A stretch of 64,000 nt of DNA from Streptomyces hygroscopicus subsp. hygroscopicus (GCF_030269125.1 NZ_BSSM01000007.1:62001-126000); one strand, 5' to 3'. Counted from the first letter of the stretch, positions 9,413 to 19,146 are shown. Notes: a model not told the origin generated them from the letters alone. A program made the numbers and translations.

Positions 9413-12400
9413 TCACTTCCGCCTCCCCCTGCGCGTCGCCCGCGTCCGCAGCTCCTCGTAGGCCGGGGCGTCGCCCGCGCGGACGCGGGCCCAGGCTCGG
9501 GCGAACAGTTCCGGCACCGGAAGCAGCGGGACCGCGCGCTGGTGCGGGGGCACCGGGTACAGGCCCTCCTTCCAGGTCTCCACCGGAAGCGCGGGCGACT
9601 TCAGATCGCGCCAGCCGCACGGCAGGAACAGCGTCCGCCCCGCGCGCGGCCTTTTCGCCTCGACCACCAGGTCCGTCGCGGCCAGCTCGGCGCGGGCCCT
9701 CTTCAGCCGGGCCGGGCGCCAGCCGGTCCAGCGGGCGCAGTTGCGGTCCGTCGGGTCGGGCAGGGCGAGCAACTGGAGGTAGAGCGCGGCCGCGTCCTCG
9801 CCCAGCCCGTGCGCCTCGGCCACCTCGGCGACCAGCGCGGGCACGCTGACGGCCGGGTCCTGCGCGTATCCGGCGGACGTCTCGGCACCGAAGGCGACCG
9901 CGCGGCCCAACTCCTCGCCGAGCAGCGTGCGTACGGCCTCCAGACCGCGTCCCCGGTACGGTCCGACCAGTCCCGCCAGCAGCCCGAACACGGCGTCGTC
10001 GGGGCCGTCGAGCCCGGCCGGCCGGATCAGGACCGTCTCCACGTCCTGGTACCAGGGGCGCAGCACGATCGCCTCGCCCACCCGGGTCAGGCCGTGCGCG
10101 TCGGCGCCGCCGGTCGCGGGCAGTCCGTACGCCTTGCGCAGCGCCGCCGCGGTCGGGGTGCCCTTCTCCGTCTGCTCGACGCCGAGGCCGAGTATCAGCT
10201 CCGGGTCGGTCAGCCGTCGGCGCACGGCGGCGAGTCCGGCCGGGAGCGCCGAGCGCAGCGGATGGCCGTGGGGCAGGCCGTAGGCGAGGGCGGCGAGCCC
10301 GTCGACCGCGTTCACCAGGTCGCGTCCGGACGGCACGGCCGCCGGGTCCGCGGGTACGAGGTTGCCGTCCTTGTCCGGCCGCAGGACCGTGGTGCGGCTC
10401 AGCCACGGGGTGCGGGACGGGTTGAGCACCTCCTCGGCGTCGCCGACGGGAAGCCCGGTCAGCTCGGTCCTGATGTCCTCGGGCACGCGGACCAGCGCGC
10501 CGAGCCGCTCGGCCCACACCCGGCCCGCCGCTTCCGTGTCCGGACCGGTCGTCCACAGGTCCGATGGGTCGCAGGGCAGCAGCGCGCCCAGCAGCGCGGT
10601 GCGGGCCTCGGTGCCGAGGCCGCGCAGCAGCGCGTCGCCCAACTCCCCCTGCCTGGACTTGAGCCCCATCACGGCCAGGCCCTCCGCCGCGAGGTCCTGC
10701 GGCTGCCCGGCGAGCAGGACGGCCGCCTGGACGGGGCCGAGCCCGCCGCCGGTCGCCGTCACCAGCGCCTCGGGTGCCCCGGCCGTCCAGGGCGCGGCGC
10801 CCTTCTCACGGACCAGGCGGACCAGGGCGGCCAGGTCCTCGGCGGCGATCGTCGTGTCGTACCGGACCTCGTGGTCCAGCGTGAAGTGGGCGACCGCGCC
10901 GAACGCGCCGCTCGGATCGTGGTCCAGTGCCAGCCAGCCGACGCGGTCCCGCTGGGTGTCGACGTTCTGGCAGCCGAGGATCACCACCGTGCGGCCGGCG
11001 CGGCGCAGCACCTGTCCGGCGCGCTGCTGCTTGTCGTGCGGTTCGCTGAGCACCATCTGCCGGAGGGTGCCGCCCGCTCCGGCGAGCGGCCCTTCGGCGA
11101 GGGCGTCGAACAGCAGGAGCAGCGGCTCCCGTTGGACGTCGGTCAGGGCGGGCGACGCGGCCCGGTAGGCCAGCGCGCGCAGCATGCCGAGGACCGGAGG
11201 CCACATCATGCCGATGCCCGGAACGGTGAACTCCTCGCTGTCCCAGCCGTCCGGGAGGGCGCCGAGCCGCTCGCGGCCGGGCAGCGGCCGGCCGTCGGCC
11301 GGGCGGCCGGACAGCACATGGTTCACCGACCGGATCTGGCGCAGCGCGTCCCACACCTCCCGCTGCCACCAGCCGTGCGGGACGCCGAGCCCGGAGACGG
11401 CCTGGTGCACGCTGTGGTCGTCACCGTGCTCGGGCCGGTAGTCGGCGAACATGCCCTCGGTCCGGTTGCGCGGCAGCCGCGGGCGTTCCTGCGCGGGACG
11501 GGCGAAGGCGGTCGCCGAGTCCGTGATCCGCAGGGTCGACCTGACCAGCGCGGCGACGCCGATGACCAGCCGCGCGTCGGTCAGCCCCGGCAGGGCGCCG
11601 GCCACGGTCCGCCGCAGCACGTGGTCCGCGCTCGGCACGGCGGCCCTGGCCTGCTCGTCGTCCCCCGCGCGGGCCAGCGCCTCCTGCCGTTCGCCCAGCG
11701 CCTCGGCGGCCTGCCGCAGCACCTCGGCGGTCTGTTCCTCGCTCACGGCGCGCAGCACGGCCGAGCCCTCGGGGTCGCGGGGGCGCAGCGCGTGCCAGAA
11801 GGGCAGCGGGGGCACGAACCGGGTGCCCGCGGCGAACTCCCCGCCCTGGCCCTGCGGCGTCACGCGCCCCAGCTCGCCAGGGCCGAAGCCGTCGCCGCCC
11901 AAGGACATCAGCCCGATGCCGCGGAACCTCTCCACGACGACCGGCTCGGCGCCGCCCGGCAGCCGCAGCGCGCCCACCGGGATGCCGTCCGGCTGGATGG
12001 CGGCCACCGGCACCGACACGGTCCGCCCGTCCGGCGTGCCCGCGGTCCGCACCTTGCCGTCACCCTCGCCCTGCGTGCGCACCCAGTGCCCGAGCACGGT
12101 GCCGTCGGTCCCGAACGGGCTGTCCTCCAGGCCCGGTCGGAGCGGCAGCACCTCGCAGCGCTCCGGCAGCAGCTCGGCGTCCTCACGGATGCCCGCGCGC
12201 AGCAGGGCGGGCAGGGAGGCGCGGCCGTGCGTGCCGGTGGCCGGGTCGTACTCCAGCCACACCGTCCGCCGGCCGTCCCGGCCCTGGCGCCAGTAGGTGC
12301 TGCCGTCGCCGAGGAGGCTCCGGGTGGGCGGCAGGACCTTGTCACCGGCGTACAGCGCCTTGCCACCGCTCGCGCGGCCGCCGTCGGGCATCGGGATGGA

Positions 12401-14413
12401 GGGGACGATCGACTCGTTCGCGTGCCACCAGGACGGCAGTTGCTCGCCGCCGAGTTCGAACACGTCGGCGGGCCGGGCCGACCAGTAGCCGTACTGCGTG
12501 CTGCCCTGCCGCCACATCACCAGCAACTCCCCGTCCACGTAGCGGAACCGGGGCCGTTGCCAGCGGTCCGGGTCCTGCGGCAGCCGCAGATCGTGGTCGA
12601 GGAGCACCTGGTCGGGGCCGACCACGATCGCCTTGTGGCCGCGCGTGACGATCAGCGCCGGCCACGCCTCGTACACGGCGATCGCGTCGTCGGAGCGGTT
12701 GCCGTTCCCCGGGGCGCGGGTCTGCGCGTCGAGGACGGCCATCGCCTCGTCCAGGGCGGGCCAGCCCAGTTCGTCCAGGATGCCGGCCCGCAGGGTGCGG
12801 GCGAGCAGCGGTGCCGTCGGGTGGTCGGCGACCCGGGCCACCGCCTCGGGGCTGACCTCGGGAGCGATCTTCCGGAAGGCACGCAGCCGGTCCAGCGCCC
12901 GGGCGGCCCCGGGCAGGCCCACCGCGTCCGTGAAGGCGTCGGCGGCCTCCTCCAGCCACTCCCGCAGCACGTCGGCGAGGACCGGGTGCACGGCGAGCGT
13001 GTTCAGCATCTCTTCGGAGCGGGCATGGCCGCCGATCGGGCCCAGAGCCGTGTGCAGCAGCCGCCGCAGCTGCCGGTCGGCCGCCACCGCGGCCAGGTCG
13101 CGCGCGCCCTCGCGGTTGTCGGTCAGCCAGTTGTCCAGCGGCAGGAACGTCCGCTCGCCGCTGCCCGGCATCGTGAGCGCGATGCCCTCGGTCAGGCACA
13201 GGTCGAGCAGGTCGAGGTCGGCGCCCGCGTGCCAGCCGCCCGCGAACAGGGCCACCGGGCGCCCGGCGGCGACCAGCCCCGGGGTCATCCGCTCGACCAG
13301 TGCGAGCGTGCCCGGCGAACGCAGCGAGTACGACCCGCCGTGCTTGCGGAAGGACGCCCAACGGCTCAGCCAGTCCGCCGGGTCCACCCCGTGTTCGGCG
13401 GCCGCCGCCGGCTCCGTGAGGAGCCGCTCGGCTCCCGTCTCCGCGAGCAGCGTCAGCCAGAACTCGTCGTCCTCGACCTCCCGGCCGAGCCCGGCCGGCA
13501 TGATCTCCAGCAGCCGTGTCCGGGTCTGCGGCCGACGCTCCGCGAGGACCGGCAGCACCGCGCGGTACGCCGTCCAGAACGACCGGGGCGCGCGCACCGC
13601 GGCCGGGGACGCGAGCAAGTCGGCGACCAGCGCGCACTCCTCCGTCATCCGGTCCAGGCCCGCCGCCTTGATCAGCCCGCGCGCGTCCTGCGGCAGCGAG
13701 GCGTACGGCGGCATGCCGGCCGCGCAGCGCTCCACCGACAACTGCCGGAACTGCGCCCACGCCGCGGCCGGTTCGAGCCGCGCCGCGAGGTCCCTGACGT
13801 ACTCCTTGAGCGCCTTGACGGTCAGCGCCCCGGCGAAGGCGAACTCCAGGAAGACCGCGCGCCGCCGCTCCTCGTCCACCGCCAGCGCGTGCACCCGCTC
13901 GGCCTCGCGGGCCTTGCCGAAGAACGCCGCCGCGTACGTGGTGTTCTCGTGCGCCAGGAAGACCCGCGCGGCCTGCTCGTAGAACGTCGGCAGGAAGTGC
14001 GGAACCGCGCGCCCCAGCCGCTCGCCCAGCGTCTCGAAGCCCTCCTTGGCGGTACCCGGACGGGACTTGGCCTGCCGGGCCAGCCGCTCGACGTCCTTCA
14101 CCAGGGCGAGCGCGTGGTGCCCGTTCGCCGGGTCGTGGACCAGCGCCCAGGCCGGGAAGCCCAGCGTCTCCCGGCGCACCTGTCCGACCTCCGGCGCCTC
14201 GGGTTCCCGGGCCAGGCCCAGGAACTCCAGCGCCAGGTCCTCGGCCTCGCCCAGCGTGCCCGGCACCAGCCGGACCACCGCGCGCCCGTCCAGCGCGGGA
14301 TGCGTGTACGTGCGCACCGTCAGACCGTCGGCGTCCTCGCGCGTGGTGCTGCCCGGCGGCAGTACGGCACCGGCGTCCAGCAGCGCGGTGACCGTGGTCT
14401 CGTCGTACGTCAT
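9413..14413 (-). CDS. Very large (1,666 aa) protein of the DUF4132/MoxR cluster
   Basis: A 1,666-aa protein of unknown function. The ATG at 14413 overlaps the stop of the DUF4132 gene in an ATGA junction, so the two are translationally coupled. It has no signal peptide or membrane segment. The N-terminal third is helical and repeat-like (for example FYEQAARVFLAHENTTYAAAFFGKA, cited by position at about 13,910-13,985). The middle (about 12,240-12,520) is rich in Trp and Gly with short beta-type motifs such as WRQGSTQYGYWSA, suggesting a beta-propeller-like or lectin-like section. The last residues are very basic (RATRRGRRK). Similar giant proteins sit beside DUF4132, MoxR and SWIM genes in other streptomycetes, sometimes labelled 'DNA-binding protein' without experimental support. 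I cannot assign a catalytic activity. Confidence 0.75.
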   Translation of the reverse strand: MTYDETTVTALLDAGAVLPPGSTTREDADGLTVRTYTHPALDGRAVVRLVPGTLGEAEDLALEFLGLAREPEAPEVGQVRRETLGFPAWALVHDPANGHHALALVKDVERLARQAKSRPGTAKEGFETLGERLGRAVPHFLPTFYEQAARVFLAHENTTYAAAFFGKAREAERVHALAVDEERRRAVFLEFAFAGALTVKALKEYVRDLAARLEPAAAWAQFRQLSVERCAAGMPPYASLPQDARGLIKAAGLDRMTEECALVADLLASPAAVRAPRSFWTAYRAVLPVLAERRPQTRTRLLEIMPAGLGREVEDDEFWLTLLAETGAERLLTEPAAAAEHGVDPADWLSRWASFRKHGGSYSLRSPGTLALVERMTPGLVAAGRPVALFAGGWHAGADLDLLDLCLTEGIALTMPGSGERTFLPLDNWLTDNREGARDLAAVAADRQLRRLLHTALGPIGGHARSEEMLNTLAVHPVLADVLREWLEEAADAFTDAVGLPGAARALDRLRAFRKIAPEVSPEAVARVADHPTAPLLARTLRAGILDELGWPALDEAMAVLDAQTRAPGNGNRSDDAIAVYEAWPALIVTRGHKAIVVGPDQVLLDHDLRLPQDPDRWQRPRFRYVDGELLVMWRQGSTQYGYWSARPADVFELGGEQLPSWWHANESIVPSIPMPDGGRASGGKALYAGDKVLPPTRSLLGDGSTYWRQGRDGRRTVWLEYDPATGTHGRASLPALLRAGIREDAELLPERCEVLPLRPGLEDSPFGTDGTVLGHWVRTQGEGDGKVRTAGTPDGRTVSVPVAAIQPDGIPVGALRLPGGAEPVVVERFRGIGLMSLGGDGFGPGELGRVTPQGQGGEFAAGTRFVPPLPFWHALRPRDPEGSAVLRAVSEEQTAEVLRQAAEALGERQEALARAGDDEQARAAVPSADHVLRRTVAGALPGLTDARLVIGVAALVRSTLRITDSATAFARPAQERPRLPRNRTEGMFADYRPEHGDDHSVHQAVSGLGVPHGWWQREVWDALRQIRSVNHVLSGRPADGRPLPGRERLGALPDGWDSEEFTVPGIGMMWPPVLGMLRALAYRAASPALTDVQREPLLLLFDALAEGPLAGAGGTLRQMVLSEPHDKQQRAGQVLRRAGRTVVILGCQNVDTQRDRVGWLALDHDPSGAFGAVAHFTLDHEVRYDTTIAAEDLAALVRLVREKGAAPWTAGAPEALVTATGGGLGPVQAAVLLAGQPQDLAAEGLAVMGLKSRQGELGDALLRGLGTEARTALLGALLPCDPSDLWTTGPDTEAAGRVWAERLGALVRVPEDIRTELTGLPVGDAEEVLNPSRTPWLSRTTVLRPDKDGNLVPADPAAVPSGRDLVNAVDGLAALAYGLPHGHPLRSALPAGLAAVRRRLTDPELILGLGVEQTEKGTPTAAALRKAYGLPATGGADAHGLTRVGEAIVLRPWYQDVETVLIRPAGLDGPDDAVFGLLAGLVGPYRGRGLEAVRTLLGEELGRAVAFGAETSAGYAQDPAVSVPALVAEVAEAHGLGEDAAALYLQLLALPDPTDRNCARWTGWRPARLKRARAELAATDLVVEAKRPRAGRTLFLPCGWRDLKSPALPVETWKEGLYPVPPHQRAVPLLPVPELFARAWARVRAGDAPAYEELRTRATRRGRRK

Positions 14414-15264
14414 GCCGCCCGCTCCTCGTCCTCGATGTCCCGCCCCGCGTACAGCGCCGCCGCCATGCGCATGCCCTCCGACCAGGCCACCGGCCCGACC
14501 TGACCGAGCCTCAGCACCCGGCCGCCGGGCTCCGACCAGGCCAGCGGACCGGTCTCGGTCTGCTCGTAGCCGTCGTAGTCGCCGATCCAGACGCGGGCCT
14601 CGACGGCGCGGCCGTCCTCCACCACGGGGCACACCGCGTAGCCCCCGCGCACGCGGTAGCCGAGCTGGGCGGTCCGGCCGTGCAGGAAGCGCAGCTGCTT
14701 GAAGACGCCGCCCGCGTACTCCTCGATCTGCGTCGCCTTGGTGTCGAGGGTGGCCGGGCGGTGCCAGACCTCGCGGAACAGCTGCTGGGCGCGCTGCTCG
14801 ACGCCCAGCTCCACGGCGAACTCCCGCAGCTCCTCCAGGTCTTCGAGGAGCACGGGGTGCGGGATGCGGACCTGGTCGGGGGCGATGCGGACGGTGTCGC
14901 CGTCGAGGTCCACCAGGCCGAGGCCCCGCTCCGGGTCGGCGTCGCGCAGGAATCCGGCGACCGCTCCGCCGGCATCCGTGACGACGAGGTCGCGCAGCGC
15001 GGACTGCCAGGCGGGATCCGGCCATACGCGGGTGACGACGTCCAGCGGCACCGGCAGCGAGCGGACCATCCACCGCTCGGCATCGGCCAGGCACTGCTGC
15101 TCGTGCCGCTCCAGCCACTCGACGAGCTGCTTCAGACCGACGACCGCCGGATCATCCGCGATCTTCGGCGGCACCGACTTCAGGTGCCGCCCGGACGCGT
15201 TGCGGCACACCACCTTTTTGCCGTCGAGGGCGACCTCGTAGTCGCCTGCCGACACCCACCCCAT
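14410..15264 (-). CDS. DUF4132 domain protein, first gene of MoxR/VWA operon
   Basis: A 284-aa protein with an excellent ribosome site (GGGGAGG) seven bases before the ATG at 15264. It resembles the DUF4132 domain found at the C-terminus of MolR/YehI-type proteins, including the HPVLLEDLEELREFAVELGV and QQLFREVW segments and a terminal region rich in Gly/Tyr. Function is unknown. Being first in the operon, it probably sets the stoichiometry of the system. The upstream 115 bp before the convergent-reading DUF5997 gene should contain the operon promoter, but I see no clear -35/-10 pair. Confidence 0.75.
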   Translation of the reverse strand: MGWVSAGDYEVALDGKKVVCRNASGRHLKSVPPKIADDPAVVGLKQLVEWLERHEQQCLADAERWMVRSLPVPLDVVTRVWPDPAWQSALRDLVVTDAGGAVAGFLRDADPERGLGLVDLDGDTVRIAPDQVRIPHPVLLEDLEELREFAVELGVEQRAQQLFREVWHRPATLDTKATQIEEYAGGVFKQLRFLHGRTAQLGYRVRGGYAVCPVVEDGRAVEARVWIGDYDGYEQTETGPLAWSEPGGRVLRLGQVGPVAWSEGMRMAAALYAGRDIEDEERAA

Positions 15265-15378
15265 ACGTGCCTCCCCGCACCGCGTTGATCAAGTGACGGG
15301 AACTCTAGGGGTGACCACTGACAACGCCCTCCGACGGGCGGAGGGCGCTGGGGAGACGGCCGGGGACGAGGCGGACGG

Positions 15379-15792
15379 TCAGCCCCGGGCGGAGTCCGCG
15401 GACGTCTTGGCGGATTCCTTCTGCTGCTTCAGGTTCTTGATGCGGGCCGCTTCCTTGCGGACCTCGACCTGGGTGGCCTGCTCCTTCTGGAGCCACTCCG
15501 GCCGCTCCTGCCTGAGCGCCTCGATCTGCTCGGTGGTCAGCGCCTCGGTGACCCCGCCGCGCGCCAGACCGGCGATGGACACGCCGAGCTTCGCGGCGAC
15601 CACCGGACGCGGGTGCGGACCGTTGCTCCGCAGCTCGCGCAGCCACTGCGGCGGATCGGCCTGGAGCTCGTTCAGCTCGGCACGCGAGACCACACCCTCC
15701 CGGAAAGAGGCGGGGGTGGCGGGGAGGTACACACCCAGCTTCTTCGCCGCGGTCGCGGGCTTCATCGTCTGGGTGCTCTGCTGCGACTTCAT
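15379..15792 (-). CDS. DUF5997 family protein
   Basis: A 137-aa actinobacterial conserved protein. The ATG at 15792 (MKSQQSTQTMKPATAAKKLG) gives the family's usual length; the frame is open further upstream but without family-like sequence. It contains two short helix-rich units (KKLGVYLPATP... and AAKLGVSIAGL...) that resemble small HTH or SAP-like folds, each followed by a Trp-containing EWL or QWL segment, then a highly charged Lys/Glu coiled-coil-like tail. The gene is divergent from the LysR-type domain gene at 15902; as I recall this pairing is conserved in streptomycetes. Function is unknown. Confidence 0.8.
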   Translation of the reverse strand: MKSQQSTQTMKPATAAKKLGVYLPATPASFREGVVSRAELNELQADPPQWLRELRSNGPHPRPVVAAKLGVSIAGLARGGVTEALTTEQIEALRQERPEWLQKEQATQVEVRKEAARIKNLKQQKESAKTSADSARG

Positions 15793-15901
15793 GGAGACAA
15801 GGGTATCGGCCGTGCGTGCGGGAGCCGACCACGAGCCGGGGCCCCGAGCGGGGATCGTGGCCGGTGACCGCGGGCGAGGCCGCGGCCGGTAACCTGGCCT
15901 G

Positions 15902-16741
15902 GTGACAGGCTCGGAGGAATCACCGTCGTTCCGGCTCGCGTACGTCCCTGGAGTGACGCCCGCCAAATGGGTGAAGGTCTGGCACGAACGCCTGCCCGAC
16001 GTCCCGCTCACCCTCGTCCAGGCACCCGCCGCCGAGGCGCCGGACCTGCTGCGCGCGGGAGAGGCCGACGCGGGTCTCGTACGACTGCCCGTCGACCGTG
16101 ACTTCTTCAGCGCGATCCCCCTCTACACCGAGACCAGCGTGGTCGTCGTCCCCAAGGACCACGTGATCACGGCCGCGGAGGAGGTCACCTTGGCCGACCT
16201 GGCCGACGAGGTGCTCTTCCACCCCCTGGACGACGTCTTCGACTGGGACCGGCCGCCCGGCGAACCCGCGTTCGAGCGGCCCGCGACGACGCCGGACGCG
16301 ATCGAGCTGGTCGCCGCCAACGTCGGCCTCCTGGTCGTCCCGCAGTCCCTCGCCCGCCTCTACCACCGCCGCGACCTCACCTATCGCCCGGTCACCGACG
16401 CGCCCCGGTCCGGCGTCGCCCTGTCCTGGCCGCAGGAGGCCACCACCGACCTGGTCGAGGACTTCATCGGCATCGTCCGGGGCCGCACGGTGAACAGCAC
16501 GCGGGGCCGGGCCGCGGCGGGGCGCGCGGACGGCCGTACGGCGGACGGTGGTGCGGCGGAGGGGCGTGCCGCCAAGCCGGGCGGCCGGTCCCAGGCCGAC
16601 AGGAAGCCCCGGGGCGCCGGACAGTCCGGGGCCGGGCAGAAGCCCGCGGCCGCCAAGTCGTCGGGCGGCCGGGGCCAGCGCGCCCGCACCGGCGGGGCCA
16701 AGCCGGCGGCGAAGCGCGGGAAGCCGCGGCGGCGGTCGTGA
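15902..16741 (+). CDS. LysR-type substrate-binding domain protein lacking HTH
   Basis: A 279-aa protein starting at GTG 15902. Residues 10-205 match the LysR effector-binding fold: FRLAYVPGVTPAKWVKVW, then AGLVRLPVDRDF, VVVVPKDHVI and a periplasmic-binding-protein-like second half ending VALSWP. There is no N-terminal winged helix, so it cannot be a classical LysR regulator. The last 75 residues are a low-complexity Lys/Arg/Ala/Gly tail that is strongly basic, which could bind nucleic acid non-specifically. With its divergent DUF5997 neighbour it may form a two-protein ligand-responsive unit in which DUF5997 supplies the DNA-contacting part; this is inference. Confidence 0.8.
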   Translation: MTGSEESPSFRLAYVPGVTPAKWVKVWHERLPDVPLTLVQAPAAEAPDLLRAGEADAGLVRLPVDRDFFSAIPLYTETSVVVVPKDHVITAAEEVTLADLADEVLFHPLDDVFDWDRPPGEPAFERPATTPDAIELVAANVGLLVVPQSLARLYHRRDLTYRPVTDAPRSGVALSWPQEATTDLVEDFIGIVRGRTVNSTRGRAAAGRADGRTADGGAAEGRAAKPGGRSQADRKPRGAGQSGAGQKPAAAKSSGGRGQRARTGGAKPAAKRGKPRRRS

Positions 16742-16871
16742 ACCGCCGGCCTCGGTAGCCGTCGGCTCCGGCTGCGGGAAACGCCACCTGGCCGGGCCGG
16801 CTCCACCAGGACACGGGCCGGGCCGCCGGGGCGCCCACCGGCCTCGGCCACCGACGTCGGACGGAACCTCC

Positions 16872-18350
16872 TCAGGCCGCCGGATCGCGTTCCTCCGGCC
16901 GTGCCACCCCGCCGCGCACCGTGCTCACCGGTTCGCCCTGCCGTTCCCGCAGGTCGGCCACCGCGAGCGCCAGGGCGAGGGCGATGATGCCGACGGCGGT
17001 CAGCAGGCCCAGCTGGAGGGCGACGGCGGGGCTGCCGTGGTTGGCCAGGTGGGCGAAGTACACCGCGCCCACGGCGGCGATCCCGGCCGCGGAGCCGATG
17101 CGCTGGGCCGTCACCAGGACCCCGCCCGCCGCCCCCGCGCGCCGCACGGGAACGCTCGCCAGGGTGAGCGTGGTGTTGGGGGAGATGGTGACGCCCGAGC
17201 CGAGGCCCGCGACGAGCAGGGGCAGCGCCGCGGCCCAGGCCACGCCCCGCCCCGGCACCAGCTGCACCGCCGCGATCACCGTGAGCAGGCCCAGCGCGAC
17301 CACGGCGAGACCGGCGATCACCAGCTTGCGCCCGTGGCGCACGACGAGGCGGCCGCTCACCGCGGCGCCGATCGCCGAACCGCACGCGAACGGCAGGGAG
17401 GAGAACCCGGCCGCGAGCGCGGTGTAGCCCACGCCGTTCTGCAGGAACAGCGTGTAGACGAAGAAGAGCGTGGTGAAACCCGCGAAGTACACCAGGTTCA
17501 GCAGCACGCCGAGCGAGAAGGACCGCTGGGTGAACAGCCGCAGGTCCAGCAGCGGCGCCCGCCCCCACCAGCCCTGCCACCGCTCCCACGCCCAGAATCC
17601 CGCGAGCAGCAGCGCGGCCACCGGCAGCAGCGCCCACTTCATCCGGCCCGTCCACTGCTGCTCCTGCACCAGGGGCAGCATCAGCGCGAGCACGCCCGTG
17701 CCGAGGAGCAGCACACCGGGCAGGTCGATGCCCTCGCGCCGGCCGGTCGCGGGCGGGGTGCGCGGCAGCAGCCGCAGCGCCGCGCAGAAGGCGGCGACAC
17801 CGATCGGCAGGTTGACGTAGAACACCCAGCGCCAGCCGTCGTCGGTGCCGAACAGATGGATCAGCAGTCCGCCGGCGGGCGGGCCGATCGCGGTCGACAG
17901 CCCGACGACGCTGCCCAGCATGCCGAACGCCCGTGCCCGCTCGGTGCCCCGGAACATCTGCTGGATCAGCCCCGTGGTCTGCGGTGCGAGGATGCCCGAG
18001 GCCACGCCCTGCGACAGCCGGAAGAACACCAGCCACCCGGCGTCGGACGCCAGCCCGCACGCCGCCGAGGCCACCGTGAACAGGGCGAGCCCGAACAGGA
18101 AGACCGTCCGCCGTCCACGCAGGTCCCCGAGTCGTCCGGCGGGCACGAGGGCGAGCCCGAAGGTGAGCGCGTAGCCCGAGACGACCCAGGACAGAGCGGC
18201 CGTGTCGGCGCCGAGGCCGCGTTCCATCGAGGGGAGGGCGACGTTCACGATCGAGCTGTCGAGCAGCGTCATGAAGCCCGCCGTCAGACAGACCCAGAGA
18301 GCCTGCCAGCGGCGCCGGTCGTCGGCCGGCCGGGCCGTGTCCATGGTCAT
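16872..18350 (-). CDS. MFS drug/proton antiporter, DHA2 (14-TMS) type
   Basis: A 492-aa membrane transporter of the EmrB/QacA class. The family signatures are visible: LDSSIVNVALP in the first helix, motif A GRLGDLRGRR (about residues 74-83) between helices 2 and 3, and motif C GPPAGG (about 160-165) in helix 5, the antiporter motif. The length suits 14 segments. ATG at 18350 or, two codons on, 18344. It lies 82 bp downstream of the HAD gene in the same direction, so it may belong to an Lrp-HAD-MFS transcript. The substrate cannot be inferred. Confidence 0.88.
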   Translation of the reverse strand: MTMDTARPADDRRRWQALWVCLTAGFMTLLDSSIVNVALPSMERGLGADTAALSWVVSGYALTFGLALVPAGRLGDLRGRRTVFLFGLALFTVASAACGLASDAGWLVFFRLSQGVASGILAPQTTGLIQQMFRGTERARAFGMLGSVVGLSTAIGPPAGGLLIHLFGTDDGWRWVFYVNLPIGVAAFCAALRLLPRTPPATGRREGIDLPGVLLLGTGVLALMLPLVQEQQWTGRMKWALLPVAALLLAGFWAWERWQGWWGRAPLLDLRLFTQRSFSLGVLLNLVYFAGFTTLFFVYTLFLQNGVGYTALAAGFSSLPFACGSAIGAAVSGRLVVRHGRKLVIAGLAVVALGLLTVIAAVQLVPGRGVAWAAALPLLVAGLGSGVTISPNTTLTLASVPVRRAGAAGGVLVTAQRIGSAAGIAAVGAVYFAHLANHGSPAVALQLGLLTAVGIIALALALAVADLRERQGEPVSTVRGGVARPEERDPAA

Positions 18351-18432
18351 GGGGCCACGCTAAGCAGCGGCGAGGCCACGAGCTGGTAAGAGAGGAACGC
18401 CCGGCGCGTCGGTGTATGTCCCCGTACGTGAC

Positions 18433-19128
18433 TCAGACGTCCCGCGCGGTCTCCCGCAGCCACGCGTACGCCGACCGCGCCGTGAACTCCTCCTGCCCGC
18501 CGCGCAGCAGCAGACTCGCCGTCTCGAAGCCGGGGTCGTCGGCCTGGTCGGTGACGTAGGGGACGGCGATGCAGCGCATCCCGGCCGCGTGCGCCGCGGC
18601 CACGCCCGGTGCCGCATCCTCCAGGACCACGCAGTCGCCCGGATCCGCGCCGAGCCGCCGGGCGGCCTCCAGGAACGTGTCCGGTGCGGGCTTGCCGCGC
18701 GGGACGTCGACGGCCGAGACCGCCACCGGGACGAGGTCCCTCAGACCGGTGCCGGTCAGGACCGCTTCCATGGCCTCGGGAGTGGAACCCGAGGCCACCG
18801 CCGTCGGAACCCCCTGTGCGGTCAGCAGCTCCAGAAAGGCCCGCATCTCCGGGTAGACGCGCGTGCGGGCGCGGGCCAGTTCCAGATAGTGCCGGTCGGT
18901 CGCGGCCAGCAGGTCCGCGGCCGCGGCGCGCAGGCGGTAGCGCTCCCGCCAGAGCACGGCCGTCTCCCCGGTGCCGATGCCGACGTAGCTCTGGTGGTCC
19001 GCCCAGGTGTAGTCCGGCATGCCGTGCTCGGCCAGGGCCCGCCGGCTCGCCTCGTAGTAGTTCGGCTCGCTGTCCACCAGCGTTCCGTCGAGATCGAAGA
19101 CGACCGCGAGGGCGCCGAGATCGCTCAT
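18433..19128 (-). CDS. HAD-superfamily phosphatase, beta-phosphoglucomutase-like
   Basis: 231 aa. HAD motif I is FDLDGTLVDSE (nucleophile Asp in the first 15 residues), motif II is the VASGSTPE region, motif III is the Lys of GKPAPDTF, and motif IV is VLEDAAPG. The alpha-helical cap between motif I and II is of the beta-phosphoglucomutase/GPP type, which acts on small sugar phosphates or glycol phosphates. The gene starts 18 bp after the stop of the Lrp gene, so the two are probably cotranscribed. Confidence 0.88.
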   Translation of the reverse strand: MSDLGALAVVFDLDGTLVDSEPNYYEASRRALAEHGMPDYTWADHQSYVGIGTGETAVLWRERYRLRAAAADLLAATDRHYLELARARTRVYPEMRAFLELLTAQGVPTAVASGSTPEAMEAVLTGTGLRDLVPVAVSAVDVPRGKPAPDTFLEAARRLGADPGDCVVLEDAAPGVAAAHAAGMRCIAVPYVTDQADDPGFETASLLLRGGQEEFTARSAYAWLRETARDV

Positions 19129-19146
19129 GAGCCCAGCATGCCCGGG

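Noticed and set aside
9542..14503. A plus-strand open frame of about 1,650 codons antisense to the giant protein
   Set aside because: It is Arg/Gly/His/Gln-rich with no domain and mirrors the codon bias of the minus-strand gene; a high-GC shadow.
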